Source: Marinomonas fungiae
Lineage (GTDB): Bacteria > Pseudomonadota > Gammaproteobacteria > Pseudomonadales > Marinomonadaceae
Assembly: GCF_001418205.1 (NCBI RefSeq)
Contig: NZ_LIQF01000003.1
Location: forward strand, 248,001-312,000
Direction of reading: 5' to 3'
Length of the DNA stretch: 64,000 bases
Position numbers and translations under genes: made by a program. Of the stretch, positions 53,529-62,175 are shown in pieces. The notes below the pieces were generated by a model that searched no databases, had not been told where the DNA came from, and was given only the letters and a program-made list of their open reading frames with translations. Position 1 is the stretch's first letter; the number at the start of each line of letters is the position of its first letter.

Positions 53529-56195
53529 ATGACGGAGCAGCATATCCTCGAAGATATCGATCCAATTGAAACCAAAGAGTGGGTCGATGCGCTCGAGTCT
53601 GTCCTTCGAGAAGAAGGTCCTGAACGTGCCCAGTATATTCTGGATCGCCTAAGTAAAGAGGCTGTTAAGCTAGGCACTCCAATGCCTGCGTCTATTACTA
53701 CGCCATACCGAAATACGATTGCACCACAAAACGAGAAACCATTACCAGGCGACTTGTTTATGGAGCGTCGTATTCGTTCTATTATTCGTTGGAACGCATT
53801 GGCGATGGTAATGAAGGCAAACCGTGAAGACTCTACTTTGGGTGGACACATTACAAGTTTCTCTTCAGCAGCAACTTTGTACGATATCGCGTTCAACCAC
53901 TTCTTCCGTGGTGCTAGCGAAACTCAAGAAGCTGATATGGTTTTCTTCCAAGGTCATATCGCACCAGGTATCTACGCGCGTTCATACGTAGAAGGTCGTT
54001 TGACTGACGAACAGCTAGATAACTTCCGCCGTGAAGTAGATGGCAAAGGTCTATCTTCTTACCCACACCCTTGGTTGATGCCTGATTACTGGCAATTCCC
54101 AACGGTATCGATGGGTCTTGGTCCGCTACAAGCTATCTACCAAGCACACGTAATGAAGTACCAAAATAGCCGTGGCCTTGTAAACCAAGGTGATCGTAAA
54201 GTTTGGGCATTCCTAGGTGATGGTGAGTGTGACGAGCCAGAATCACTAGGTGCTATCGCACTTGCGGGCCGCGAGAAGCTAGATAACCTAATCTTCGTTA
54301 TCAACTGTAACCTACAGCGTCTAGACGGCCCTGTGCGTGGTAACAGCAAAATCGTTCAAGAGCTTGAGGGCGTATTCCGCGGCGCAGGCTGGAACGTAGT
54401 GAAATGTCTATGGGGTCGTCATTGGGACCCACTTTTTGAAAAAGATGAGAAAGGTCTTCTTCAAAAACGTATGGATGAAGTATGTGACGGCGAATTGCAA
54501 AACTACAAAGCAAACGGCGGTGCATACACTCGTGAGCATTTCTTCGGCAAATACCCTGAATTGCTAGAAATGGTTAAGGACATGTCTGACGATGACATTA
54601 TGAATCTTAACCGTGGTGGTCACGACCCTTACAAAGTCTATGCAGCGTATGCAGCGGCAACGTCCCACAAAGGCCAGCCAACTGTTATCCTTGCGCAAAC
54701 CGTTAAAGGTTACGGTATGTTTAAGGCAGCAGAAGCGCAGAACACTGCTCACCAAACTAAGAAACTGGATGAAGAGTCTTTGGCTCAATTCCGTGACAAG
54801 TTCGGTATCCCTATCAGTGATGAAGAGCTAAAAGATCTTCCTTACTACCGTCCTGCTGAAGACAGCCCAGAAATGAAGTACTTGCGCTCTCGTCGTGAAG
54901 TGCTACACGGCGACTTCCCAGTGCGTCGTAAAGAGTGTGAGGCGTTAGACGTTCCTACACTGGAAGACTTCAAAGCTCAGCTTAAAGGCACTGCTGGTCG
55001 TGAAATTTCATCGACTATGGCGTTTGTTCGCTGCTTAAACAACATGGTTAAGCATAAAGGCATCGGTGAGCGCGTTGTGCCTATCGTTGCCGACGAAGCA
55101 CGTACTTTCGGTATGGAAGGCATGTTCCGTCAACTGGGCATTTACTCATCTGAAGGTCAGCGTTACACGCCTCATGACCACCAGCAAGTGATGTTCTACA
55201 AAGAATCTGAGAAGGGTCAGATTCTGCAGGAAGGTATCAACGAAGCGGGTGCGATGTCTGCATGGTTGGCGCTGGCGACTTCTTACAGTAACAGCAACTA
55301 CCCAATGATTCCTGTGTACATCTACTACTCAATGTTCGGTTTCCAACGTATTGGTGACTTGGCTTGGGCGGCAGGTGACTCACAAGCCCGTGGTTTCTTG
55401 TTGGGTGCAACAGCTGGTCGTACAACCCTAAACGGTGAAGGTCTACAGCACGAAGATGGTCATTCGCATATCCTTGCGGGCACTATCCCGAACTGTGTGT
55501 CTTACGATCCTACTTACTCATACGAAGTAGCTGTTATCGTGCAGGACGGTCTTCGTCGCATGTACCAAGAGCGTGAGAGCGTGTTCTACTACCTAACAGT
55601 CATGAACGAGAACTACGAACACCCAGATATGCCTGAAGGTGTTGAGGAAGGCATTCTGAAAGGGATGTACAAGTTCAAGTCTGTTGAGAAGAAAGGTAAT
55701 AAACAAACTGTTCAGCTTCTAGGTGCTGGCGTCATTCTACGTGAAGTAGAAGCAGCGGCAGAAATCCTAAGCGAAGAATTTGGTGTTAACTCTGATGTAT
55801 GGAGTGTGACTTCTTTCAACGAATTGCGTCGTGAAGGTCTTGATGCAACACGTTGGAACATGCTGCACCCAACAGAGCAGCCACGCCTATCTTACGTAGA
55901 GCAGTGTCTAGGTGATAAAGGTCCAGTAATTGCGTCAACTGACCACATCAAACTTTACGCAGATCAAATTCGCCCATTCGTTAACAGCACTTACAATGTA
56001 TTAGGTACTGATGGCTTTGGTCGAAGCGATACCCGCGCCAAACTGCGTCACTTCTTCGAAGTAAACCGTTACTGGGTAGTGGTTTCTGCTCTGAGCGCTC
56101 TAGCGAAAGACGGCAAAGTGAAAGCTGAAGTCGTTGCTGAAGCAATTAGCAAATTTGGTCTTGATCCTAACAAGCCAAACCCAGTTACCTGCTAG
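53529..56195 (+). CDS. aceE: Pyruvate dehydrogenase E1 component, homodimeric type
   Basis: 888 aa, as in E. coli (887). Decarboxylates pyruvate with thiamine diphosphate and reductively acetylates the lipoyl groups of AceF. Blocks: HISFSSAATLYDIAF-like GHITSFSSAATLYDIAF, GDGECDEPES followed by NCNLQRLDGPVRGNSKIV (ThDP motif GDG...NCN), and central IVADEARTFGMEGMFRQLG. The ATG lies at the end of a long leader region. Followed after 90 bases by aceF; lpd is not in the window. Confidence 0.97.
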   Translation: MTEQHILEDIDPIETKEWVDALESVLREEGPERAQYILDRLSKEAVKLGTPMPASITTPYRNTIAPQNEKPLPGDLFMERRIRSIIRWNALAMVMKANREDSTLGGHITSFSSAATLYDIAFNHFFRGASETQEADMVFFQGHIAPGIYARSYVEGRLTDEQLDNFRREVDGKGLSSYPHPWLMPDYWQFPTVSMGLGPLQAIYQAHVMKYQNSRGLVNQGDRKVWAFLGDGECDEPESLGAIALAGREKLDNLIFVINCNLQRLDGPVRGNSKIVQELEGVFRGAGWNVVKCLWGRHWDPLFEKDEKGLLQKRMDEVCDGELQNYKANGGAYTREHFFGKYPELLEMVKDMSDDDIMNLNRGGHDPYKVYAAYAAATSHKGQPTVILAQTVKGYGMFKAAEAQNTAHQTKKLDEESLAQFRDKFGIPISDEELKDLPYYRPAEDSPEMKYLRSRREVLHGDFPVRRKECEALDVPTLEDFKAQLKGTAGREISSTMAFVRCLNNMVKHKGIGERVVPIVADEARTFGMEGMFRQLGIYSSEGQRYTPHDHQQVMFYKESEKGQILQEGINEAGAMSAWLALATSYSNSNYPMIPVYIYYSMFGFQRIGDLAWAAGDSQARGFLLGATAGRTTLNGEGLQHEDGHSHILAGTIPNCVSYDPTYSYEVAVIVQDGLRRMYQERESVFYYLTVMNENYEHPDMPEGVEEGILKGMYKFKSVEKKGNKQTVQLLGAGVILREVEAAAEILSEEFGVNSDVWSVTSFNELRREGLDATRWNMLHPTEQPRLSYVEQCLGDKGPVIASTDHIKLYADQIRPFVNSTYNVLGTDGFGRSDTRAKLRHFFEVNRYWVVVSALSALAKDGKVKAEVVAEAISKFGLDPNKPNPVTC

Positions 56196-56285
56196 TAAGC
56201 GGACTAATCGGGACTGAGTCGAGTCGGTCGAAGATCGGCTCAGTTTGTAAAAGTTTGATGCGTCTTTACGACAAAGGAGATTTCC

Positions 56286-58247
56286 GTGAGTACTGAAATC
56301 ATTCGAGTACCGGATATTGGTGGCGCGACTGACGTCGATGTAATCGAAGTTAGCGTCAAAGTTGGCGACATTATTGAAGTTGACCAATCAATTATCGTAT
56401 TAGAGACAGATAAAGCGTCTATGGACGTTCCGTCTCCAGTAGCAGGTAAAGTAACAGCGATCTCTGTAAAAGAGGGTGATACGGTTTCTGAAGGTAGTGA
56501 AGTTCTTACTATCGAAGTGGAAGGCGCGGCATCTGCTGAAGAGCCTGCTCAAGAAGAACCAAAAGCAGAATCTGCACCGGCTCCCAAAGCCGAGCCTGCA
56601 CCTCAAAAAACGGCAGCAGCAACAACAGCTGAGCAAACTGTATCAGTGCCGGATATCGGTGGCGCTACAGGTGTTGACGTTATTGAAGTGTGTGTAGCAG
56701 AAGGCGACGAAGTTTCTGAAGGTGATTCGATCATTGTTCTGGAAACTGATAAAGCCTCTATGGATATTCCATCTCCAGTAAGTGGCAAAATTGCTAAGCT
56801 GCTTATCAAAGAAGGTGACACTGTATCTGAAGGTGACGCTATTCTTGTGGTTATGGCTGAAGGCTCCGCGTCAGCAGAGGCTGACTCTGAGGCTCCTGCT
56901 GCAGAAGCTGATACTCCAGCTCCACAGGCGGCGCCAGCCCAAGCTGCAGCACCAGTTGCGGGTGGTGTAGAAAAAGTAAACGTTCCAGATATTGGCGGCG
57001 CAACTGATGTTGACGTCATTGAGGTGTCTGTTGCGGTAGGCGACAAAGTTTCTGAAGGTGATTCAATCATCGTTCTTGAAACGGACAAGGCGTCTATGGA
57101 TATTCCTGCACCAAAATCAGGTACGGTTAAGTCTCTTTCTATTAAAGAAGGCGATAAAGTATCTGAAGGCACACTGATTCTTGAGCTTGAAGTGGAAGGT
57201 TCTGCTCCAGCAACGTCAGCTCCGTCGAAGCAAGAAGCACCTAAAGCGGCTGCTCCAGCGAAACAAGAAGCACCAAAAGCAGCTGCGCCTGCAGTTGATC
57301 AAGGTGCTGTACTTTCTTCACCAAACAAGAAAGTACATGCAGGTCCAGCTGTTCGTTTGCTAGCGCGTGAGCTAGGTGTTGATTTGTCTTTGGTTCGTGC
57401 AACAGGCCCACGTGGTCGTATCACAAAAGAAGATCTACACGCTTACGTGAAAGCTGCTGTTCAGAAAGCTGCTTCAGCTCCAGCGGCAAGTGCAGCGGTT
57501 GCTGAAGGTGCGGGCATTCCTCGTGTACCTGAGATCGATTTCAGCCAGTTCGGTGAAGTTGAAGTCGTTAAGATGAGTAAGATTCAAAAGATCACGTCGT
57601 TCAATATGACGCGCTCTTGGTTGAATGTTCCTCACGTAACACAGTTCGACAAAGCGGATATCACGGATCTAGAAGAGTTCCGTAAAGTGCTGAAACCAGA
57701 AATGGAAAAACAAGGTGTGAAACTGACACCGCTTCCCTTTATGATCAAAGCGGTTGCACAAGCACTGGTTAAGAACCCAGCGTTCAACGTATCTCTTCAT
57801 GCTGACGGCGAAAGCGTTGTGCAGAAGAAATACGTTCATATCGGTATCGCGGTAGACTCTCCTGTGGGTCTAGTGGTACCTGTACTACGCGATGCGGATA
57901 AGAAATCGGTTGTTCAAATCGCAACAGAAGCGGGCGAGCTAATCAAGAAAGCGTTGGCTAAACAGCTGAAGCCTGCAGATATGCAAGGTGGCTGTTTCAC
58001 TATCTCTAGCCTAGGTGCTATGGGTGGTACTGGCTTTACGCCAATCGTTAATACTCCAGAAGTGGGTATTCTTGGTGTTTCTAAAGCAGATGTTGAGCCT
58101 CGCTGGAACGGTAAAGAGTTTGAGCCACGTACAATGCTTCCATTGTGCTTGTCTTACGATCACCGTGCTGTGAACGGCGCTGATGCGGGTCGCTTTATGA
58201 CTTACTTGAATGCATTGCTAAGCGACGTTCGTCGTCTAACTCTGTAA
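56286..58247 (+). CDS. aceF: Pyruvate dehydrogenase E2 (dihydrolipoamide acetyltransferase), three lipoyl domains
   Basis: 653 aa, GTG start with aaaggagatttcc upstream. Three tandem lipoyl domains, each with the lipoylated lysine in ETDKASMD (about residues 40, 154 and 265), linked by Ala/Pro/Glu-rich flexible segments; then the E1/E3-binding domain (VHAGPAVRLLARELGVDL about 351) and the catalytic domain (about 415-653) ending with DHRAVNGADAGRFMTYL (HxxxD). The lipoyl repeats are also near-identical at DNA level. A terminator follows at 58272. Confidence 0.97.
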   Translation: MSTEIIRVPDIGGATDVDVIEVSVKVGDIIEVDQSIIVLETDKASMDVPSPVAGKVTAISVKEGDTVSEGSEVLTIEVEGAASAEEPAQEEPKAESAPAPKAEPAPQKTAAATTAEQTVSVPDIGGATGVDVIEVCVAEGDEVSEGDSIIVLETDKASMDIPSPVSGKIAKLLIKEGDTVSEGDAILVVMAEGSASAEADSEAPAAEADTPAPQAAPAQAAAPVAGGVEKVNVPDIGGATDVDVIEVSVAVGDKVSEGDSIIVLETDKASMDIPAPKSGTVKSLSIKEGDKVSEGTLILELEVEGSAPATSAPSKQEAPKAAAPAKQEAPKAAAPAVDQGAVLSSPNKKVHAGPAVRLLARELGVDLSLVRATGPRGRITKEDLHAYVKAAVQKAASAPAASAAVAEGAGIPRVPEIDFSQFGEVEVVKMSKIQKITSFNMTRSWLNVPHVTQFDKADITDLEEFRKVLKPEMEKQGVKLTPLPFMIKAVAQALVKNPAFNVSLHADGESVVQKKYVHIGIAVDSPVGLVVPVLRDADKKSVVQIATEAGELIKKALAKQLKPADMQGGCFTISSLGAMGGTGFTPIVNTPEVGILGVSKADVEPRWNGKEFEPRTMLPLCLSYDHRAVNGADAGRFMTYLNALLSDVRRLTL

Positions 58248-58271
58248 TCAAGTTGTTGTGATAATGCAGTG

Positions 58272-58300
58272 AAAAGGCAGCCAAATGGCTGCCTTTTTTA
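58272..58300. terminator. Terminator between aceF and the patatin-like gene
   Basis: Twelve-base arms aaaaggcagcca / tggctgcctttt with a minimal loop, followed by tttt. Genes are convergent here, and the A-run on the left could also serve the - strand. Confidence 0.85.
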
Positions 58301-58312
58301 TTGCTATTTTTT

Positions 58313-59452
58313 CTAATCCGCAAAAAACTCTTCAATTTTGTCTCTTTGCCACATAGCGTCTTTGAAGCCTAGCTCCATCAAGGCTTTGCAATATTCAGGT
58401 GTAAATAGCAAATAGCTGGCAGCCGACGAAGCATTGCTGCTTTGATTGCCGCTGGCGGTTCGCAACAGCTTTTGAATGTGGCGCGGTAAAGAGTCTAGGT
58501 GCTCGTTTGCTAGAACGTTTAGGCCTTTTGAAGGTGAGATAATTAACGTCTTGCGCAGAGCAAGCTCAGGTGGTCGTTGATCCTCGGGTACTAATTCCAA
58601 TACACGGTTTAACGTTTCAATATGGGTGATATCATCGTCGATGGTGTCCAAGAAAGCACTGTTAAATAAATGCCCTAATACTTGAACAATAGAAGGTTGC
58701 TCAGAATCTTCAGTGTTCGTGGATTGTTGCCATTCAATTGCTTGACGATTATCACTGACGCCGATAATGAATAACTTCTGAGCCCCCAATCGCATAGCGG
58801 GCTTGATAATAGAGCCTAAACGGACGGCGCCGTCGCCATAGTAATGCTGACCAATCTTACGGGCTGGAAATATGCCTGGGATAGCACTGGATGCAAGTAA
58901 GTGATCAATTTTAATGGCTTGTTTTACGCCTGACTTACGGCCAATGTTCCAGTTGCTGATCTCGGGATTTGAGGTTTGGAAAAAAGTGGTGGAATTACCA
59001 TTGCTATAGTTAATCGCTGTCACTGCTAGGGTTTCAATCAGGCGCTGATTAAGAGAGACAGCAACATCATCCAGATTTAAATGGTGTAGCAACAGCTCTT
59101 CAAGCGGACTATTTGTCATCAGCGAGAGTTGATTGCCATTTCGTTGACTCAAGAAAATATTGGCAATACTGCGGGTTATAGATGAGGCAATTGGCCAGCG
59201 ACTAACTTGATAGACCTGATCAGTCGTCAAATTGCTCCAGATATAGGTTAAATCTCTTACGCCACGATTAAAATTACTCGCACATGTAGCAAGTAATGCT
59301 GCATTCAGGGCGCCCGCTGAAGTGCCACACAGGATAGGGAAGGGTATTGATCGATGTTGGGGCACGAGTTTTGCAACGGCTTGCAATACACCAATTTGAT
59401 AGGCGCCGCGTGCACCACCGCCAGACAACAAAAGGGCTGATTTCGACGTCAT
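58313..59452 (-). CDS. Patatin-like phospholipase
   Basis: 379 aa. Ser-Asp dyad lipase of the patatin class: oxyanion GGGARG (11-16), nucleophile S45 in GTSAGAL and the Asp in YYGDGAVRLG (DGA) near residue 230. No signal peptide, so probably a cytoplasmic or membrane-edge lipid acyl hydrolase. A C-terminal region of about 150 residues after the core (ending KDAMWQRDKIEEF) is less conserved. ATG preceded by ggag. Confidence 0.9.
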   Translation of the reverse strand: MTSKSALLLSGGGARGAYQIGVLQAVAKLVPQHRSIPFPILCGTSAGALNAALLATCASNFNRGVRDLTYIWSNLTTDQVYQVSRWPIASSITRSIANIFLSQRNGNQLSLMTNSPLEELLLHHLNLDDVAVSLNQRLIETLAVTAINYSNGNSTTFFQTSNPEISNWNIGRKSGVKQAIKIDHLLASSAIPGIFPARKIGQHYYGDGAVRLGSIIKPAMRLGAQKLFIIGVSDNRQAIEWQQSTNTEDSEQPSIVQVLGHLFNSAFLDTIDDDITHIETLNRVLELVPEDQRPPELALRKTLIISPSKGLNVLANEHLDSLPRHIQKLLRTASGNQSSNASSAASYLLFTPEYCKALMELGFKDAMWQRDKIEEFFAD

Positions 59453-59701
59453 ACTGCTCTCCTACTTCCTCAGTCCACTATCTGAGCATAGCTAAGCTTA
59501 TTTCATTTTGCAGTGCAATCTTGTGGTGCAAGCGTAACTTTACGTTCGAATTGTCTGTGTAGTACTGATTTGTCTTTGCAGTGTAAGAATTACATTGTAA
59601 AAACAATAAATTATTGATTTTCATCGGTTATAGATTGCAACTTAAAGCGCGTTGCAAGACTATGAATAAATAGAATACATATGACAGGGGACTATATTTA
59701 T

Positions 59702-61336
59702 ATGGCGATTCATCCTCAAGCAGGGCAGCTTGCTTCATCTGACATCTTGGTCAATGTGCCAAAACTAATGAGTGCATATTATGCCTTGAAGCCAAATGCT
59801 GATTATGAGACGGAAAAAGTAAGCTTTGGTACGTCAGGGCACCGTGGTAGTGCATTTTCAAAAAGTTTTAATGAGGCTCATATTCTAGTAATTTGCCAAG
59901 CTATCTGTGAATACCGTCAATCACAAGGCATTGATGGACCGATTTATTTGGGTAAAGACACTCATGCTTTATCTGAGGCCGCCTTTGCAAGTGCTTTGCA
60001 GGTTTTGGTTGCGAATGGTGTACGAGTTCGTGTTCAAAAAGGAGATGGTTTTACACCAACACCGGTAATTTCCCATGTCATCCTCACGCATAATAAAGTT
60101 TCTAAGGATCAGGCAGACGGAATCGTTATCACACCGTCTCACAATCCACCTGAAGACGGCGGCATTAAATATAATCCACCCAAGGGTGGGCCGGCTGATA
60201 AAGACATTACCGACTGGGTAGCCAAACGCGCTAATGCATTGCTTACTGATGGTCTGGCCGAAGTTAAAACAGTATCTTTAGAAACGGCGCTCGCCAGCCA
60301 GCTGATTGAGCCATTTGATTACATTGAGCATTATGTTGCGGATCTTGAGAATGTGATTGATATGGCCGCCATTTGTGAAGCTAAAGTCCGTATTGGTGTA
60401 GATCCGCTGGGCGGATCGGGAATCGCTTTTTGGCAGCCAATCGCAGAACGCTACGGTTTGAATATCGAAGTGGTAAACGATCGTGTAGATCCAACTTTCG
60501 CTTTCATGCCACTGGATAAAGATGGCCGCATACGAATGGATTGCTCGTCCCCTTATGCCATGAACAACTTGCTGAAAATTCAAGATCAATTCGATGTGGC
60601 AGTAGGTAATGATCCTGACTATGATCGCCACGGTATTGTGTGCCCTGGATTTGGATTAATGAATCCTAATGCGTATTTAGCGGTTGCGATTGAATATCTG
60701 GCGACTCATCGTGATTGGCCTACAGATATTCAGTATGGTAAGACCTTAGTATCCAGTGCCATGATTGATCGTGTGGTGGCGTCGTTAGGGAAATCTCTTT
60801 GTGAAGTGCCGGTCGGTTTTAAGTGGTATGTTGATGGCTTGTTCGACGGCACCATGGCATTTGGTGGCGAGGAGAGCGCAGGGGCCTCATTCTTGCGTCG
60901 TGACGGTAGCGTATGGTCGACAGATAAAGATGGCTTTATTCTCGCCTTGTTGGCAGCAGAGATCATAGCGGTGACGGGTAAAAATCCTGCACAACTAGCA
61001 GCAGAGCAGGCCCAGCGTTTTGGTCAGCCTTATTATAAGCGTATTGATGTGGCGGCAACGCCAGAGCAGAAAGCCATTCTAAGTAAGCTTGAGGCTAGCT
61101 CGGTCAACGCTGACACACTCGCTGGTGATGCTATTGTGAGTAAGCTCACTCATGCTCCAGGTAATGGCGCCGCTATCGGGGGCTTAAAAGTGTCAACAGA
61201 TAACGGCTGGTTCGCTGCGCGTCCATCAGGAACTGAGAACGTTTATAAAATTTACCTAGAAAGCTTTGTGTCAGAAGAGCACCTAGCCCTATTAGAAAAA
61301 GAAGCTGTGGCTTTAGTGAACAGTGTTTTAGGCTAG
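59702..61336 (+). CDS. pgm: Phosphoglucomutase (alpha-D-glucose type)
   Basis: 544 aa (E. coli Pgm 546). Interconverts glucose 1-phosphate and 6-phosphate. Phosphoserine S146 in [17 protein letters not shown], Mg loop DPDYDRHG near 305, sugar loop GGEESAGAS and phosphate loop [10 protein letters not shown] near the end; N-terminal [11 protein letters not shown] is typical. Start at ATG 59702 (MAIHPQAGQ) matches the family; an in-frame ATG at 59681 adds only MTGDYIY and lacks a ribosome site. Confidence 0.96.
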   Translation: MAIHPQAGQLASSDILVNVPKLMSAYYALKPNADYETEKVSFGTSGHRGSAFSKSFNEAHILVICQAICEYRQSQGIDGPIYLGKDTHALSEAAFASALQVLVANGVRVRVQKGDGFTPTPVISHVILTHNKVSKDQADGIVITPSHNPPEDGGIKYNPPKGGPADKDITDWVAKRANALLTDGLAEVKTVSLETALASQLIEPFDYIEHYVADLENVIDMAAICEAKVRIGVDPLGGSGIAFWQPIAERYGLNIEVVNDRVDPTFAFMPLDKDGRIRMDCSSPYAMNNLLKIQDQFDVAVGNDPDYDRHGIVCPGFGLMNPNAYLAVAIEYLATHRDWPTDIQYGKTLVSSAMIDRVVASLGKSLCEVPVGFKWYVDGLFDGTMAFGGEESAGASFLRRDGSVWSTDKDGFILALLAAEIIAVTGKNPAQLAAEQAQRFGQPYYKRIDVAATPEQKAILSKLEASSVNADTLAGDAIVSKLTHAPGNGAAIGGLKVSTDNGWFAARPSGTENVYKIYLESFVSEEHLALLEKEAVALVNSVLG

Positions 61337-61361
61337 TGTTATAAGTCAGGCTTAGAAGAGG

Positions 61362-62096
61362 TTATTCTACCTCTTCTAAGCGATTTAGCCATTTGCTCAG
61401 TGGGAAGCCTAGTTGTTGCGAGAGCTTGTCACATTCCTCTCTTTGTTGCTTAAGATTCAAGTTATGCGGAGCGTTGGTGGCGAATACTACCCAATTGCCG
61501 CAGCCTGTATCCAGCCCTGTTACGGTGTTGAACATATCCTTCAGTGTTTCTTTCAAATCGTGCTGGTATTGATGCTCTTCCCAGCAATTTAATACCAGCA
61601 TGCCGCCTTCTTTCATTTGCTTCTTAGCATCTTCAAGGAAAGCTTGTGTTGCAACACGGTTATCCATGCCAAAATGCTGATAAAGATCGGTAAATAAAAT
61701 ATCAAATTTCTTTGATTTATTACTGGCCACAAATCCGATTGCATCATCCGTTATCACTTCAATGCGCTTGCTTTTGGGGAGCCTGAAAAACTCTTCTGCA
61801 ATAAAGACAATTTCTGCTCTTAATTCTACTGCCGTAATATGAATACCACTGACAGCTTTAGCAAGCGCATGTACCAAAGCGCCACCACCTAAACCTAGTA
61901 CACAGGCTCGCTTAGGTGTTCTATCCATCAGTGCTAGCAACATTGCTTGGGTGTATTCGTGCTGCAAAATATGCGGGGTTTTAATTTGCACTCGGCTTTG
62001 TTCATCGCCGTCAGCAAATGAAAGAATTCGATATTTGCCATCGTCGAAGACACGTATAACACCAAACTCATCTTGAGTTTCATAAAGTAAAGACAT
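61362..62096 (-). CDS. Spermidine synthase-like methyltransferase-fold protein
   Basis: 244 aa. Rossmann AdoMet-type fold with the nucleotide loop VLGLGGGALVHALAK near 66, ITAVELRAEIVFIAEEFF near 87 and the LFTDLYQ strand near 135. Resembles polyamine synthase homologues that lack the usual polyamine-site residues, common as single genes in marine gammaproteobacteria; real substrate unknown. Start ATG at 62096; a terminator of the upstream oxidoreductase gene lies just before it. Confidence 0.82.
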   Translation of the reverse strand: MSLLYETQDEFGVIRVFDDGKYRILSFADGDEQSRVQIKTPHILQHEYTQAMLLALMDRTPKRACVLGLGGGALVHALAKAVSGIHITAVELRAEIVFIAEEFFRLPKSKRIEVITDDAIGFVASNKSKKFDILFTDLYQHFGMDNRVATQAFLEDAKKQMKEGGMLVLNCWEEHQYQHDLKETLKDMFNTVTGLDTGCGNWVVFATNAPHNLNLKQQREECDKLSQQLGFPLSKWLNRLEEVE

Positions 62097-62109
62097 GAGT
62101 GTTTCTCTT

Positions 62110-62145
62110 AGATAAAAAGAAAGGCCAGACAGTTGTCTGGCCTTT
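62110..62145 (-). terminator. Terminator after the FAD/Fe-S oxidoreductase gene
   Basis: Eleven-base perfect stem aaaggccagac / gtctggccttt, loop agtt; read on the - strand it is followed by cttttta. It separates the ydiJ-like gene from the spermidine synthase-like gene. Confidence 0.8.
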
Positions 62146-62175
62146 GTCTAGATCAGATCATAGCGAATTTTCCCT

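Noticed and set aside
53231..53896. 221-codon open frame on the - strand upstream of and into aceE
   Set aside because: Overlaps the well supported aceE start, has no domain and a low-complexity Arg/Ser-rich shadow composition.
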